Position numbers and translations under genes: made by a program. Of a stretch of 18,169 nucleotides of DNA, positions 7,601-14,319 are shown piece by piece. The notes under the pieces were generated by a model that had not been told where the DNA came from, searched no databases, and saw only the letters and a list, made by a program, of their open reading frames with translations. Within the stretch, counting starts at the first letter, position 1. Every line of letters starts with the position of its first letter. This DNA comes from Betaproteobacteria bacterium. Lineage in GTDB: Bacteria > Pseudomonadota > Gammaproteobacteria > Burkholderiales > SG8-39. The stretch lies in contig QYQC01000170.1 of NCBI GenBank assembly GCA_007280315.1, positions 1 to 18,169 on the forward strand, in the 5' to 3' direction.

Positions 7601-8523
7601 GCGCCTGCCCTCACCAGACTGACGAAAATGTCCTCGAGCGAACTCTCGCTCGACTGCAGGTCCTTGAACGCGATACCGTGCTCCGCCAGGCGCCGCAGCA
7701 GCGCCTCGATTCCCGTGCGCTCGCCCTGTGTGTCGAACGTATAGACCAGCTCCTCGCCGTCGGGCGACAATTCAAGTGCGATGCCGGCCAACCCGCCCGG
7801 AACGCGCTCAAGCGGGCTCTTCAGGCGCAGCTTCAGCTGTTTCTTGCCGAGTTTTTGCATCAGCGCGGTCTTCTCCTCCACCAGTATCAGCTCGCCCTTG
7901 TTGATCACACCGATCCGATCGGCCATCTGCTCGGCCTCCTCGATGTAATGCGTGGTGAGGATGACGGTCACGCCGCTGGTGCGCAGGCCGCGCACCATCT
8001 CCCACATGTCGCGGCGCAGCTCGACGTCGACGCCGGCGCTGGGTTCGTCGAGAAACAGGATTTGCGGTTCGTGCGAAAGCGCCTTGGCGATCATCACCCG
8101 CCGCTTCATGCCGCCGGACAGGGTCATGATTTTGCTGTCGCGCTTGTCCCACAGCGACAGGTCGCGCAGCAGCTTCTCCAGCAGGGCGGCATTGCGCGGC
8201 CTGCCGAACAGCCCGCGGCTGAAATTCACCGTTGCCCATACGCTTTCGAAGGCGTCGGTGAACAGCTCCTGCGGCACCAGGCCGATCTTGGCCCTTGCGC
8301 TGCGATAGCCGGTAATGATGTCGTCGCCGTCTGCCACCACGCTTCCGCTGGTCGGTGTGACAATCCCGCAAATGACGTTGATCAGCGTGGTTTTGCCGGC
8401 ACCGTTGGGTCCGAGGAGCGCGAAAATTTCGCCGCGGCGGATTTCAAGGTTGATATCCCTGAGCGCGTGCAGCCCGGAGGCGTAGGTCTTGGTGAGTTTG
8501 CTGACAGTGATGATCGGCGCCAC
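7597..8523 (-). CDS. ABC transporter ATP-binding protein (YadG-like exporter ATPase)
   Basis: A 308-residue nucleotide-binding subunit. Visible motifs: Walker A GPNGAGKT at about 38-45, Q-loop within GLVPQELFTD near 85, ABC signature LSGGMKR at 135-141, Walker B ILFLDEP at 155-161, D-loop SAGVDVE and H-loop TTHYIEEAE near 195. After about residue 220 comes a C-terminal extension of about 90 residues typical of DrrA/YadG-like export ATPases. The start is GTG at 8523, preceded by AAGGA with six bases spacing; no suitable ATG is nearby. The gene overlaps the downstream permease by four bases. It lies 80 bp behind the small helical protein gene on the same strand. Confidence 0.93.
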   Translation of the reverse strand: MAPIITVSKLTKTYASGLHALRDINLEIRRGEIFALLGPNGAGKTTLINVICGIVTPTSGSVVADGDDIITGYRSARAKIGLVPQELFTDAFESVWATVNFSRGLFGRPRNAALLEKLLRDLSLWDKRDSKIMTLSGGMKRRVMIAKALSHEPQILFLDEPSAGVDVELRRDMWEMVRGLRTSGVTVILTTHYIEEAEQMADRIGVINKGELILVEEKTALMQKLGKKQLKLRLKSPLERVPGGLAGIALELSPDGEELVYTFDTQGERTGIEALLRRLAEHGIAFKDLQSSESSLEDIFVSLVRAGA

Positions 8524-8548
8524 GCGATGTCCTTGAATTGGCGGGCCG

Positions 8549-8600
8549 GGCCCGGGAAGAGCGGTGACGCGCGGCGCGCCGCAGGCGGGACGCCCGGGCC
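8549..8600. repeat. GC-rich inverted repeat between the small gene and the ABC ATPase gene
   Basis: GGCCCGGG at 8549-8556 pairs with CCCGGGCC at 8593-8600 around a GC-rich 36-base loop. It lies just after the stop of the small minus-strand gene. With no U-tract it is not a standard intrinsic terminator, but it might stabilise the end of the upstream transcript. Confidence 0.35.
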
Positions 8601-8603
8601 GGG

Positions 8604-8867
8604 CTATTTCTTCCAGCTCGCCATGTCGTCGACCTTGACGTCATATTTCGCCGTCTTGGCGACGGCGTCGGCCTGTGCGTCGATCTCGATGCTCTGGAAC
8701 GCCTCGGCCAGCTTGTAGGCATACTTGGCCAGGTCCACCGGGTTGGGCTTGGTTTGTGCGGCAGTCAGCATGACGCGTCCGACCAGTTCGACATAAATCC
8801 GGGCAGCGAGCTCGCGTACCGAGGTGGAGTCATTGCCGGAGGCGGCAGGGGAAGCAGGGGCATTCAT
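8604..8867 (-). CDS. Small hypothetical helical protein
   Basis: An 87-residue protein I do not recognise. The first 16 residues are low-complexity (Ala, Pro, Ser); the rest is predicted by eye to be mainly helical (RELAARIYVELVGRVML, DLAKYAYKLAEAFQS), ending in VDDMASWKK. It has no signal peptide, membrane segment or cysteine. AAGG lies nine bases before the ATG at 8867, and codon use resembles the neighbours, which supports a real gene. It sits between the MFS exporter gene (99 bp upstream) and the ABC exporter genes (80 bp downstream) on the same strand, so it may belong to either transcript. Confidence 0.65.
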   Translation of the reverse strand: MNAPASPAASGNDSTSVRELAARIYVELVGRVMLTAAQTKPNPVDLAKYAYKLAEAFQSIEIDAQADAVAKTAKYDVKVDDMASWKK

Positions 8868-8966
8868 GGGCGTGACCTTCGGGATTGCCTGGAGCAGACA
8901 TTATGCCGGATAAGCGATCGTCCACGCTGCCTATTGCCCGGCCGGCCATGCGCTGGCCCGATCGGG

Positions 8967-10502
8967 CTACTTGGCCGGGGCCGGCCGGGGCGGGCCGAAA
9001 GGCGGCCGCGCCAGCCAGATTACCGGTATCAGCGCGATGACCAGGGCACACGACAGCCAGTAAACGTCGTTGGTGGCGAGCATGTTTGCCTGTCCCGAGA
9101 GAATCCGGTCGAGTATTCCGTGCACCTGATCGGCTGGAATTCCGGCGGCTTCCAGGCGCGAGGAGAACAGCGTGGATTGCGGCGCATAGACGTTGATGTG
9201 TTCGGCAAGCTGCGTGCGGTGCAGCGTTTCGCGCCGGGTCCAGAAGGCGATTGCGAGCGATGTGCCGAAGCTGCCGCACATGGTGCGCAAAAAGTTCTGC
9301 GTGCCCGTCGCGGAGGCCATGCGCTCCGGCGCGATGCCGCCGACGTTGATGCTCACCAGCGGCGCGAAGAACATGGCGACGGCCACGCCCTGCAGCAGCT
9401 GCGGCAGGGCGATGGTGGCGAAGTCGGTGCCGGTGGTGAACCGGGTGCGCAGGAAAAAGCACACAGCGAACACGATGAAGGCCGCGGTGGCGAAGCGGCG
9501 CGGGTCGATATGCTGCAGTCCGCGGCCGATCAGCGGCGCCAGCAGCACGGCGAAGATGCCCACCGGCGCAAGCGCATAACCCGCCCACTGCGCGGTGTAA
9601 CCCATCTGCGTCTGCAGCCATAGCGACTGGATCACCGTGGTGCCGAGAAACACGCCGTAGGCCAGGCTCAGGGCAAGCGCGCTCATGCCGAAGTTGCGGT
9701 GGCGGAACAGTTCGAGGTCCACGATCGGGTGCGCGTCGGTGAGCTCCCATACCACGAACAGGCTGAAGCTCACCACCACGATCACCGCCAGCGTCATGAT
9801 GAAATTCGAATTCAACCAGTCGAGTTCGTTGCCCTTGTCCAGCAGCACCTGCAGGCACCCGACCCAGATCACCAGCAGCGCCATCCCGACGCGGTCCAGC
9901 GGCCGCCGGCGCAGCGGCGTCTCGCGCTCCTTGAGCAGCTGCCACACGCCGAACGCGGCGATCACGCCGATGGGCAGGTTGATGAAGAAAATCCACGACC
10001 AGTGGGTGTTGTCGGTGATCCAGCCGCCCAGAAGCGGGCCGACGATGGGTGCGACGACCACGGTCATGCCCCAGATGGCGAGCGCCATGCCGCGCTTTTC
10101 CGGCGGGTAGTTGCCGATCAGCAGCGCCTGCGACAGCGGCACCATGAAGCCGGCCATTGCACCCTGCAGCACACGCGCGCTGATCAGCATGGGCAGGGTC
10201 CAGGACAGTCCGCACAGCAGAGAGGCGAAGGTGAACAAGGCGGTGGCGATGACGAACATGCGCGCCTGGCCGTAGCGGTCGGCGAGCCAGCCGGTGAGCG
10301 GAACGGTGATGGCGTTGGCGACAGCGTAGGACGTGATGACCCAGGCGCCCTGGCTGGTGGCAGCGCCCAGATCGCCGGTTATCGCCGGCAGCGATACGTT
10401 GGCGATGGTCAGGTCGAGCACCTGCATGAACGTTGCCATCGCCAGCAACAGCGTCAGCAATACCGGCGTTTTGTGCTCGGTGTAGGGTTCATTGTCCGGC
10501 AT
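8967..10502 (-). CDS. DHA2 family MFS drug exporter (EmrB/QacA type)
   Basis: A 511-residue inner-membrane proton-driven drug exporter of the 14-transmembrane-helix DHA2 family. Helix 1 carries QVLDLTIANVSLPAI (motif D1-like), the helix 2-3 loop carries GWLADRYGQARMF (motif A), and motif C-like glycine/proline-rich sequence follows near LQGAMAGFMVPLSQALL. The late segment GTQNFLRTMCGSFGTSLAIA is typical of EmrB. EmrB-type proteins pair with an EmrA-type adaptor and an outer-membrane channel, and both are encoded directly upstream. I choose the ATG at 10502 because AGGA lies ten bases upstream; the in-frame TTG at 10511 abuts that AGGA and is unlikely. The gap to the adaptor gene is 24 bp. The natural substrate cannot be read from sequence; hydrophobic drugs, phenolics or solvents are usual for the family. 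Confidence 0.92.
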   Translation of the reverse strand: MPDNEPYTEHKTPVLLTLLLAMATFMQVLDLTIANVSLPAITGDLGAATSQGAWVITSYAVANAITVPLTGWLADRYGQARMFVIATALFTFASLLCGLSWTLPMLISARVLQGAMAGFMVPLSQALLIGNYPPEKRGMALAIWGMTVVVAPIVGPLLGGWITDNTHWSWIFFINLPIGVIAAFGVWQLLKERETPLRRRPLDRVGMALLVIWVGCLQVLLDKGNELDWLNSNFIMTLAVIVVVSFSLFVVWELTDAHPIVDLELFRHRNFGMSALALSLAYGVFLGTTVIQSLWLQTQMGYTAQWAGYALAPVGIFAVLLAPLIGRGLQHIDPRRFATAAFIVFAVCFFLRTRFTTGTDFATIALPQLLQGVAVAMFFAPLVSINVGGIAPERMASATGTQNFLRTMCGSFGTSLAIAFWTRRETLHRTQLAEHINVYAPQSTLFSSRLEAAGIPADQVHGILDRILSGQANMLATNDVYWLSCALVIALIPVIWLARPPFGPPRPAPAK

Positions 10503-10526
10503 GCTGCGCAATTCCTGACGGGATTT

Positions 10527-11756
10527 CTAGCGTGCGCCGGATCCAGGCGCTGCGGCCCGGTCTGTCTTCTTCACCGGTCGTTGCGCCGCGCGCGGGTTGC
10601 CGCCGTTGGCGCTGATGATCGCGGCGACGCGCCCGGCGGCAAGTTCGCCGAGCGAGTCATAGGCCTTGGTCTGGTAGACGGGCGCGCTGCGCAAGGCGGC
10701 GGGTCCAAGCTCGCCCGCGCGCTGGTGCGTGTCGACATCGACCTGCATCGACAGGCCGAGCCGCAGCGGATGCCTGGCCAGTTCGGCCGGATCGAGCACG
10801 ATGCGCACCGGCACGCGCTGCACCACCTTGATCCAGTTGCCGGTGGCGTTCTGCGGCGGCAGCAGCGCGAAAGCGCTTCCGGTGCCGGCGCCGAATCCGG
10901 CTACCCGGCCGTGGAATTCGACGGCGCTGCCGTAAATGTCTGCGTTGAGCCTGACCGCCTGGCCGGGGCGCAGGTTGAGCAGCTGGCCTTCCTTGAAATT
11001 CGCGTCCACCCACACCTGATCCGGCGGAATCACCGCCATCAGCGGTGCGCCCGGGCTGACGCGCTGCCCGACCTGCACGCTGCGCTTGGCGACGATGCCG
11101 GAGACCGGGGCGGGCAGGGCAGTGCGTGCATACGCCAGGTATGCCTCGCGCAAGCGCGCCGCGGCGCTTTGCACCTCCGGATGGGATGCGACGCTGGTGT
11201 GGTCGATCAGGGTCTTGTGCGCGGCGAGTTGCTGCTCGGCCGCGTCGAGCGCGGCGCGGCCGAGCGCCACTGCGTCGCGCGCATGCTGCAGTTCCTCAGC
11301 CGGCAGTGCGCCGCTTGCGGCGAGCGGCGCGCGCCGCTCCAGGTCGGCGCGGGCGCGCTCGAGCTCGGTCTGGCGCAGTGCCACATTGGCTTCGATCGAG
11401 GCGGTGGTGGCGATCAGGTTTCGCACCTGGCGCACGCTCTTCGCGAGCGCGGCCTCGGCCTGCTCGAGCGCGACGCGGGAATCCGCCTGGTCGAGTTCGA
11501 CCAGCGTCTTTCCCGCCGTGACGTAATCGGTATCGTCGGCGCCGATGGCGAGCACCGTGCCCGCCACCTGCGATGTGATCTGTACCAGATTGCCGCCGAC
11601 GTAGGCATCGTCCGTGGATTCGACATAGCGCAGGACCGTGGTCCAATAGACGGCGTAGCCGATGCCGGCAAGGATGAACAATCCGAGCACCAGCGAAACC
11701 AGCAGCCTGCGCCGCCCGTTCGGCGGCGTCGCGCCCGTCTTGTCTTTGTCGTTCAT
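10527..11756 (-). CDS. HlyD/EmrA-type periplasmic adaptor (membrane fusion protein)
   Basis: A 409-residue adaptor linking the inner-membrane exporter to the outer-membrane channel. A short cytoplasmic N-terminus is followed by one membrane anchor (about residues 17-39, LLVSLVLGLFILAGIGYAV), the ESTDDAYVGGNLVQI segment that opens the EmrA beta-barrel/biotinyl-lipoyl domain, a long alpha-helical hairpin (about 90-190, with regularly spaced Leu, Ala and Glu), then the returning lipoyl and beta-barrel parts (PVSGIVAKRSVQVGQRVSPG, VWVDANFKEGQL). The C-terminal 50 residues are a variable Ala/Arg-rich tail. AGGGA lies eight bases before the ATG at 11756. Gaps of 24 bp on both sides place it firmly in the operon. 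Confidence 0.92.
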   Translation of the reverse strand: MNDKDKTGATPPNGRRRLLVSLVLGLFILAGIGYAVYWTTVLRYVESTDDAYVGGNLVQITSQVAGTVLAIGADDTDYVTAGKTLVELDQADSRVALEQAEAALAKSVRQVRNLIATTASIEANVALRQTELERARADLERRAPLAASGALPAEELQHARDAVALGRAALDAAEQQLAAHKTLIDHTSVASHPEVQSAAARLREAYLAYARTALPAPVSGIVAKRSVQVGQRVSPGAPLMAVIPPDQVWVDANFKEGQLLNLRPGQAVRLNADIYGSAVEFHGRVAGFGAGTGSAFALLPPQNATGNWIKVVQRVPVRIVLDPAELARHPLRLGLSMQVDVDTHQRAGELGPAALRSAPVYQTKAYDSLGELAAGRVAAIISANGGNPRAAQRPVKKTDRAAAPGSGAR

Positions 11757-11780
11757 TCGATGATCCCTGTTGGTGCCGTA

Positions 11781-13268
11781 TCAGGAGGCGCCCGCGGCGC
11801 CCGTGTCGTCAAAGCCGCCGCCCAGCGCGCGGATAAGATTGATCGAGAGTTCCAGCGCGCGCGCGCGCAGGCTCGCGCGCAGGAATTCCTGTTCGAGAAG
11901 CGGCGCTTCGGCGGCGAGCACCTGCAGATAGCTGCTGAGGCCGGCGCGAAACCGCTCGGCCACCAGCGCATGGGCGTCGCGCGCGGCGGCGAGCGCCCGC
12001 TCCACCTCGACCCGTTGCGCGTCCACCGAATGGATCGACGCCAGCTGATCCACCACTTCGTGCAAGGCGTCGACGAGCGTCTGGTTGTATTGTTCCACCG
12101 CCGCATCGTAGTCGGCGTCCCTAGCCGCAAGATTGGCGCGCAGCCGTCCGCCATCGAACAAGGGCAGGCGCAACGCCGGCCCGAGCGAGGGGTTTTCGCT
12201 CTGCGCGGTGAGCAGCTTGGCGAAGCGGACGCTTTGCAGGCCGACGAGGGCATTGAGATTGAGGTTGGGATAGAACTGTCCCTTGGCCGCATCGATGTCG
12301 CGGCGCGCCGACTCCACGCGCCAGCGCTGCGCCACCACGTCCGGCCGCCGGCCGAGCAGATCGGCTGGCAGCACCGAGGGCAGTGCGACCGGCTGCGCCT
12401 GCAACTGCGGCCGCGTAACGGCAAGGCCGCGATCCGGCCCCCGGCCGGCGAGCGCGGCGAGCAGATTGCGGCCGAGCGCAATTTCTTCCTCCAGCTGAAC
12501 GATGCGCTGACGCGCGGCGGGTATCGATCCCTCCGCCTGGTTGAGTTCGACTTCGGAATCGATGCCCGCGGCGACGCGCTGCCGCGTGAGATCGAACATT
12601 GCCTGGCGCTGTTTGAGCGCGGCCCGCGCGAGCTCGATCTGGTCGAAGCTGCGCGAGAGCTGCGCGTATGCGCGCGCGACGCCGGCCGCGAGCAGCAGCC
12701 GCGCGGCGTATGCGTCGACCTCGGCCGCCCGCGCCTGGCCCAGCGCGGCGTCGTATGCGGCGCGATTGCGACCCCACAGGTCGAGCTCATAGCCGAAAGT
12801 CGCAGCGATATCAGTCTGGGTGTGCCAGGAACCGGCGATCGGCGGCGGGAAGATGCCGTTGCCCGAGTAGCGCTGGCGCGTGACGTTGGCGCCGGCGTTC
12901 GCCTGGGGCGCCAGGGCCGCGCCGTAGCCCGCCGCCAGCGCACGCGCGCGGTCGATGCGCGCGTGTGCGCTGCCCATGCCGGGGTTGCCGGCGAGCGCTT
13001 CCCCGATCAGCGCGTCCAGCTGCGGGTCGCCAAAACGCTGCCACCAGTTCGCGGCGGGCCAGCCCGCAGCCGACAATGGCGCGCCGGAAAGCGCGCGGCT
13101 CGCCTCCAGGGTCGCGGGGTCGATGCGCAGCGCCTTGGTCGCAAGTCCGTCGAAGCTGGCGCAGCCCGCGGCGAGCAGGGCGGCGGCCAGGGCGGCGGCC
13201 AGGGCGGCGAGTGCAGCGCGCCGTCGCTGCCGCGGGCGGCGTGTGCGTAGCCGGAGTTCAGCGGTCAT
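11781..13268 (-). CDS. NodT-family outer-membrane efflux lipoprotein (TolC-like channel)
   Basis: A 495-residue outer-membrane factor. The N-terminus is Arg-rich, followed by an Ala/Leu hydrophobic core and lipobox LAAGC with the lipidated Cys at residue 36. The mature protein has the two outer-membrane-efflux repeats of NodT/OprM proteins: PAANWWQRFGDPQLDALI near 75-92, GYELDLWGRNRAAYDAA near 160, LPSVLPADLLGRRPDVVAQ near 285-300 and GGRLRANLAARDADYDAAV in the second half. It trimerises to form the exit duct for the EmrA/EmrB-type pump encoded downstream. The ATG at 13268 overlaps the marR stop (ATGA), indicating translational coupling. A 12-bp tandem repeat lies in the signal-peptide codons. 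Confidence 0.93.
   Translation of the reverse strand: MTAELRLRTRRPRQRRRAALAALAAALAAALLAAGCASFDGLATKALRIDPATLEASRALSGAPLSAAGWPAANWWQRFGDPQLDALIGEALAGNPGMGSAHARIDRARALAAGYGAALAPQANAGANVTRQRYSGNGIFPPPIAGSWHTQTDIAATFGYELDLWGRNRAAYDAALGQARAAEVDAYAARLLLAAGVARAYAQLSRSFDQIELARAALKQRQAMFDLTRQRVAAGIDSEVELNQAEGSIPAARQRIVQLEEEIALGRNLLAALAGRGPDRGLAVTRPQLQAQPVALPSVLPADLLGRRPDVVAQRWRVESARRDIDAAKGQFYPNLNLNALVGLQSVRFAKLLTAQSENPSLGPALRLPLFDGGRLRANLAARDADYDAAVEQYNQTLVDALHEVVDQLASIHSVDAQRVEVERALAAARDAHALVAERFRAGLSSYLQVLAAEAPLLEQEFLRASLRARALELSINLIRALGGGFDDTGAAGAS
13176..13209 (-). repeat. 12-bp tandem repeat in the NodT signal-peptide codons
   Basis: The unit cagggcggcggc occurs at 13176-13187 and 13188-13199, with a further nearly complete copy from 13200. 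As the unit is four codons long, copy-number change would stay in frame and only lengthen or shorten the Ala/Leu hydrophobic core just before the lipobox. Confidence 0.75.
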
Positions 13269-13708
13269 GCGTTGGCGACCATGCGTTGCAACAGCCCTTC
13301 GAGCTGCTGTACCTCCTTTTTGCCGAAGCCGCGCAGCAGGCGGTTGAATACCTGCACCAACGCTTGGAGGATTCTCGGGTACAGCTTCCTGCCCTCGGCG
13401 GTCAGTTCGAGGCGCACCGACCGGCGCTCGCCCTTGGTGCGCATGCGGCGCAGTACGCCTTTTTTTTCCAGCCGGTCAAGCAGCCGCGTCATCGCACCCG
13501 GGTCGTAGATCAGAATTTTGCACAGCTCGGCCGCGGTTGAGGCGACGCCGTCGCCCAGCAGCATCACCACGATCCATTGCGCGTGGCTGATGTCCAGCGG
13601 CGCCAGCTCCTGGTCGATGGCCTCGACGATGGTGCGCCGCGCGCGGCCGATAAAGGCGCCTACGCCCTGGCTGGGGCGGAAGGTTTCGATGTCGTAAATC
13701 GGCTGCAT
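13265..13708 (-). CDS. MarR-family transcriptional regulator of the efflux operon
   Basis: A 147-residue winged-helix regulator. Helices near ISHAQWIVVMLL begin the DNA-binding domain; the recognition region is AAELCKILIYDPGAMTRLLDRLEKKGVL and the wing is RMRTKGERRSVRLELTAEG. N- and C-terminal helices form the dimer interface. MarR proteins usually repress their own operon and release on binding phenolic or drug-like ligands. The ATG at 13708 (MQPIYDIETF) is chosen over a TTG at 13756 because that TTG lies upstream of the -10 hexamer, inside the operator palindrome, and could not be on the transcript. The Shine-Dalgarno before 13708 is weak. The stop overlaps the NodT gene start by four bases, so the regulator is the first gene of the efflux operon. 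Confidence 0.92.
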   Translation of the reverse strand: MQPIYDIETFRPSQGVGAFIGRARRTIVEAIDQELAPLDISHAQWIVVMLLGDGVASTAAELCKILIYDPGAMTRLLDRLEKKGVLRRMRTKGERRSVRLELTAEGRKLYPRILQALVQVFNRLLRGFGKKEVQQLEGLLQRMVANA

Positions 13709-13737
13709 CGCGGAACCGCGTCCGGAAAGGGGAACCG

Positions 13738-13766
13738 ATGCTAATTGCCTAGGCAAATATTGTCAA
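13738..13766 (-). promoter_or_regulatory. Sigma-70-type promoter of the marR-efflux operon
   Basis: On the reverse strand a perfect -35 TTGACA (13766-13761) is followed after 17 bp by TAGCAT (13743-13738), four of six matches to the -10 consensus. The predicted start of transcription is near 13731, giving a leader of about 23 bases before the ATG at 13708. The location immediately upstream of marR and the palindromes across it make this a well-supported call. Confidence 0.75.
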
Positions 13767-13771
13767 GGCAA
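13745..13771. promoter_or_regulatory. Two palindromic operators over the marR promoter
   Basis: A perfect 12-bp palindrome, TTGCCTAGGCAA, occupies 13745-13756, within the -35/-10 spacer. A related imperfect dyad, TTGTCAAGGCAA, occupies 13760-13771 and covers the -35. The two are offset by 15 bp and share the TTG...AAGGCAA/TAGGCAA form. A MarR dimer bound at either site would block RNA polymerase, which fits autorepression of the efflux operon. Confidence 0.7.
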
Positions 13772-13813
13772 TACCCGGCCGCCTGCGGTCATGCGCACGC
13801 GGCCGGGCATGCT

Positions 13814-13873
13814 TCAGCGCTCGGCCAGATCCTGCCCATTGGCCACGCCGCCGTCCACGACCCTATGAGCTGA
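13814..13873 (-). pseudogene. Possible remnant of a short-chain dehydrogenase C-terminus
   Basis: On the reverse strand, the frame ending in a TGA at 13814-13816 reads HRVVDGGVANGQDLAER before the stop. The VVDGG motif followed by a short tail is the typical C-terminus of short-chain dehydrogenases/reductases. Upstream codons in this frame do not look like a dehydrogenase, so only about 15-20 codons survive. It lies between marR and the ferredoxin gene and may be a scar of rearrangement. The match is short and could be chance. Confidence 0.3.
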
Positions 13874-13893
13874 CAATGTGCTTTTCCTTTGCG

Positions 13894-13912
13894 GGACAAG
13901 TTGCTATTGTCC
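13894..13912. promoter_or_regulatory. Dyad with embedded extended -10, candidate promoter/operator of the ferredoxin-P450 unit
   Basis: GGACAA (13894-13899) and TTGTCC (13907-13912) form a perfect inverted repeat with a 7-base centre. Inside it, on the plus strand, TGCTATTGT (13902-13910) resembles an extended -10 element (TGnTATNNT). No good -35 is visible. Transcription would start near 13917, about 26 bases before the ferredoxin ATG. A regulator bound to the dyad would cover the -10. Confidence 0.35.
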
Positions 13913-13942
13913 TTCCCTACCAACAATGCTGGCGTCCGCGGA

Positions 13943-14263
13943 ATGATCAGAGTCAGGTTTATCGCACACGATGCGAGTGAGCGCGAAATTGAAATAGAAG
14001 CAGATGGTTCGCTGATGCAGGTGGCCAAATCAAATTCCGTGCCCGGCATTGATGCCGACTGCGGCGGCGCCTGTTCCTGCGCGACCTGTCACGTATTCGT
14101 GGACCATGAATGGCTCGACCGGGTCGGCCCCATCGGGCAATGGGAAGAATCGATGCTTGGGCTAACTCCGGATCGACAGCCGAATTCGCGCCTGTCCTGC
14201 CAGATCCAGCTCAGTGGAAAACTCGATGGGCTGGTGGTGACAACGCCGGAGTTTCAGTATTAG
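13943..14263 (+). CDS. 2Fe-2S ferredoxin (adrenodoxin/putidaredoxin type), redox partner of the adjacent P450
   Basis: A 106-residue ferredoxin of the vertebrate-type family used by bacterial class I P450 systems. The cluster ligands are clear: CGGACSCATC supplies the C-X5-C-X2-C trio, and LSCQ near residue 93 supplies the fourth. The HVFVDHEWLDRVGP region after the third ligand and the closing VVTTPEFQY match putidaredoxin-like proteins. The extra Cys in GGACSC is not part of the usual ligand set. The ATG at 13943 (MIRVRFIAHD) is preferred over an upstream TTG at 13889, since it gives the normal N-terminal strand and length; the Shine-Dalgarno is weak. The P450 gene starts 56 bp downstream. 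It carries single electrons from a reductase, not present in this window, to the P450. Confidence 0.92.
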   Translation: MIRVRFIAHDASEREIEIEADGSLMQVAKSNSVPGIDADCGGACSCATCHVFVDHEWLDRVGPIGQWEESMLGLTPDRQPNSRLSCQIQLSGKLDGLVVTTPEFQY

Positions 14264-14319
14264 CTCCGGTCGGTGACAATCCGGCTGATTTTTGCCCGCA
14301 GATTCGGTGGAGTATGCGC

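Noticed and set aside
9699..13250. A 1183-codon open frame on the plus strand opposite the efflux operon
   Set aside because: It is antisense to three well-recognised genes (EmrB, EmrA and NodT types), is rich in Arg, Gln, Gly and His as expected from the complement of GC-rich codons, and has no domain or ribosome binding site.
13709..13756. A TTG start at 13756 for the MarR protein
   Set aside because: It lies inside the operator and upstream of the -10 hexamer, so it would not be transcribed from the promoter found.
14110..14319. An upstream extension of the P450 frame overlapping the ferredoxin gene
   Set aside because: The extension is an out-of-frame reading of ferredoxin codons; GGAG seven bases before 14320 marks the start.
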